NCBI GenBank assembly: GCA_003241215.1
Contig: QFOL01000015.1
Location: forward strand, 1-30,574
DNA: 30,574 bases
Origin: Agrobacterium fabrum
GTDB lineage: Bacteria > Pseudomonadota > Alphaproteobacteria > Rhizobiales > Rhizobiaceae
Direction of reading: 5' to 3'
Shown piece by piece: positions 29,407 through 30,574 of this stretch. Position 1 is the stretch's first letter. Every line of letters starts with the position of its first letter. The translations under genes and the position numbers were made by a program. The notes under the pieces were generated by a model. That model was not told the DNA's origin, made no database searches, and was given only the letters and a program-made list of their open reading frames with translations.

Positions 29407-30483
29407 ATGAAAACCATCCTTATCGCGGCGGCGCTTGGGGGCATTTTCGCCCTGTCGTCCTGCAGCAATGAAGAGCCGCCTGCGGAAAAGCCGCTGCGCA
29501 CCGTCGATGTAATCGCGGCTGAAAAGAAGCCCGTCGATCGCGGCAGTGTCATAACGGGTGAAGTGAGGGCAAGGGTCCAGACGGACCTGTCTTTCCGGGT
29601 CAGCGGCAAGATCACCGAGCGGCTGGTGGATGTGGGAGCGCGGGTCAAGACCGGGCAATTGCTTGCCCGCATGGATCCTGAAGAGCAGAAGGCCGATCTC
29701 GATGTTGCGCTCGCCAACCTGCAATCTGCGGAAGCGCAGCAGACGCAGGCGCAATTGACATTCGACCGCCAGCAAAGCCTCTTCAAGACGCAGGTCACCT
29801 CGCGCTCGGCGGTCGACAAGGCCCAGGAAACCCTGCTCACCACCCAAGGAGCCGTGAGATCGGCACAGGCGCAGCTCGATACGGCGCGCGATGCGCTCTC
29901 CTATACCGAACTCAGGGCCGATGCCGATGGTGTGATCACGGCGCGCAATGTTGAAGTCGGCCAGGTCGCGCAGGCGGCCCAGCTCGTTTTCACGCTGGCG
30001 CATGATGGGCCGCGTGATGCGGTTTTCGACGTTTATGAATCCCTCTTCCTGGAACGTGATGTCGACAATCTCGTCAATGTCAGCCTTCTCTCGGATCCGA
30101 CCCGCAGCGTTGCGGCGCCGGTGCGGGAGATTTCCCCGACGATCGATCCGGACAATGGGACGATCCGGGTCAAGGTGGGCCTGAACGGCGATCTCACCAT
30201 GCCGCTCGGCGCCCCCGTATCCGGCCATTTCCGTTTCAGGCAGGTCGATGCCATCGAGCTTCCGTGGTCGGCGATGACATCGCAGGATGGCCGCCCGGCG
30301 GTCTGGCTGGTCGATCCGCAGTCTGCGGAAGTCGCCATGCACCGGATCGAGGTCGCCGACTACGAAACCGGCCAATTTGTCGTCGCGGAAGGGCTTAATC
30401 CCGGCGATCTCGTGGTCACCGGCGGCACCAAGTTTCTCCGCACCGGTGAAAAGGTGGCCTATGAAAAGGGGCAGGCACAATAA
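29407..30483 (+). CDS. RND efflux membrane fusion lipoprotein (HlyD/AcrA family)
   Basis: Periplasmic adaptor (358 aa) linking an inner-membrane RND pump to an outer-membrane channel. It has a lipoprotein signal: hydrophobic residues 4-16 and lipobox LSSC with acylated Cys19. Barrel-sandwich halves flank a helical hairpin: SFRVSGKITERLVDVGARVKTGQLLARMDP, then a coiled-coil stretch of about residues 95-165 rich in Gln and Ala, then ELRADADGVITARNVEVGQVAQAAQ. A beta-barrel and membrane-proximal part follow (TIDPDNGTIRVKVGL, LNPGDLVVTGGTKFLRTGEKV). The hairpin is short, as in many MexA-like adaptors. The pump gene itself is outside the window. The stop overlaps the next start (TAATG). Confidence 0.93.
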   Translation: MKTILIAAALGGIFALSSCSNEEPPAEKPLRTVDVIAAEKKPVDRGSVITGEVRARVQTDLSFRVSGKITERLVDVGARVKTGQLLARMDPEEQKADLDVALANLQSAEAQQTQAQLTFDRQQSLFKTQVTSRSAVDKAQETLLTTQGAVRSAQAQLDTARDALSYTELRADADGVITARNVEVGQVAQAAQLVFTLAHDGPRDAVFDVYESLFLERDVDNLVNVSLLSDPTRSVAAPVREISPTIDPDNGTIRVKVGLNGDLTMPLGAPVSGHFRFRQVDAIELPWSAMTSQDGRPAVWLVDPQSAEVAMHRIEVADYETGQFVVAEGLNPGDLVVTGGTKFLRTGEKVAYEKGQAQ

Positions 30484-30574
30484 TGTCCAGTATATACAGA
30501 AGCTTGTTTTTGGTGGCCGTTGCGGTTGCGGTTTCCTCCTGCCAGGAAAAGCAGGAAGCAGCCGCTGAAGCCCC
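30483..30574 (+). CDS. second lipoprotein of the efflux operon, cut by the window edge
   Basis: Only the first 30 codons are present. They encode a lipoprotein signal: MSSIYRS, a hydrophobic core of LFLVAVAVA, and a VSSC lipobox with Cys20, then an acidic and Ala-rich segment. The ATG shares one base with the previous stop. Rhizobial RND operons often carry two adaptor genes in tandem before the pump, so a second membrane fusion protein is likely. An outer-membrane factor is also possible. Confidence 0.75.
   Translation, partial: MSSIYRSLFLVAVAVAVSSCQEKQEAAAEA

Noticed and set aside
1..30574. CRISPR arrays, insertion sequences, toxin-antitoxin or phage defence genes.
   Set aside because: I read through the window for regular repeats, transposases and known defence domains and saw none.

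Overview
The window looks like chromosomal DNA of a Rhizobiaceae bacterium of the Agrobacterium/Rhizobium group. It is GC-rich and dense in ABC importers for scavenged nutrients. It also carries a rhizobial-type hutXWV transporter and alphaproteobacterial ECF-type promoter motifs. The taxonomic call rests on gene content and style only.

Layout. (1) 7-96 is tRNA-Ser(CGA), followed by about 650 bp without a convincing gene. (2) 747-6251 (+) is a five-gene Dpp/Opp-type importer: Tat-exported binding protein, two permeases, two ATPases. (3) 6325-12537 is a block bound together by promoters rather than by strand. It holds glycerate kinase (-), an SLC13/DASS anion transporter (-), a small secreted protein with a poly-Asp tail (+), a subtilisin-like S8 protease (-), an ECF sigma factor (+) and its membrane anti-sigma factor (+). 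I found GGAAT-N15/16-CGTT/C in front of every one of these genes, including a copy inside the sigma gene ahead of the anti-sigma start. This is the strongest unexplained structure in the window and looks like a self-contained ECF regulon. (4) 12806-13177 is an unrecognised small gene; 13311-14417 (-) is a Tat-exported agmatine/peptidyl-arginine deiminase-like protein.

(5) 14555-21651 (-) is a sugar or cyclitol uptake and catabolism operon. Its order is binding protein, permease, ATPase, TIM-barrel isomerase, Gfo/Idh/MocA dehydrogenase, a second TIM-barrel isomerase, and an IolE-like protein. It is divergent from a LacI-type regulator (21800-22840), with an array of CATTtAATG repeats between them. 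(6) 22837-27154 (-) is hutX-hutW-hutV-hutH: a quaternary-amine/histidine-type importer translationally coupled to a histidine ammonia-lyase homologue. A divergent HutC-type GntR/UTRA regulator (27726-28466) lies upstream, and two matching 18-bp palindromes lie in the intergenic region. The HutH homologue lacks precisely the Ala-Ser-Gly that forms the MIO cofactor. (7) 28492-30574 is a TetR repressor divergent from one complete and one truncated lipoprotein of an RND-type efflux system, with a 20-bp palindrome sitting on the promoter.

Together the region combines three importers, each with a stem-loop after the binding-protein gene, local one-component regulators, and an ECF-controlled envelope/organic-acid block.
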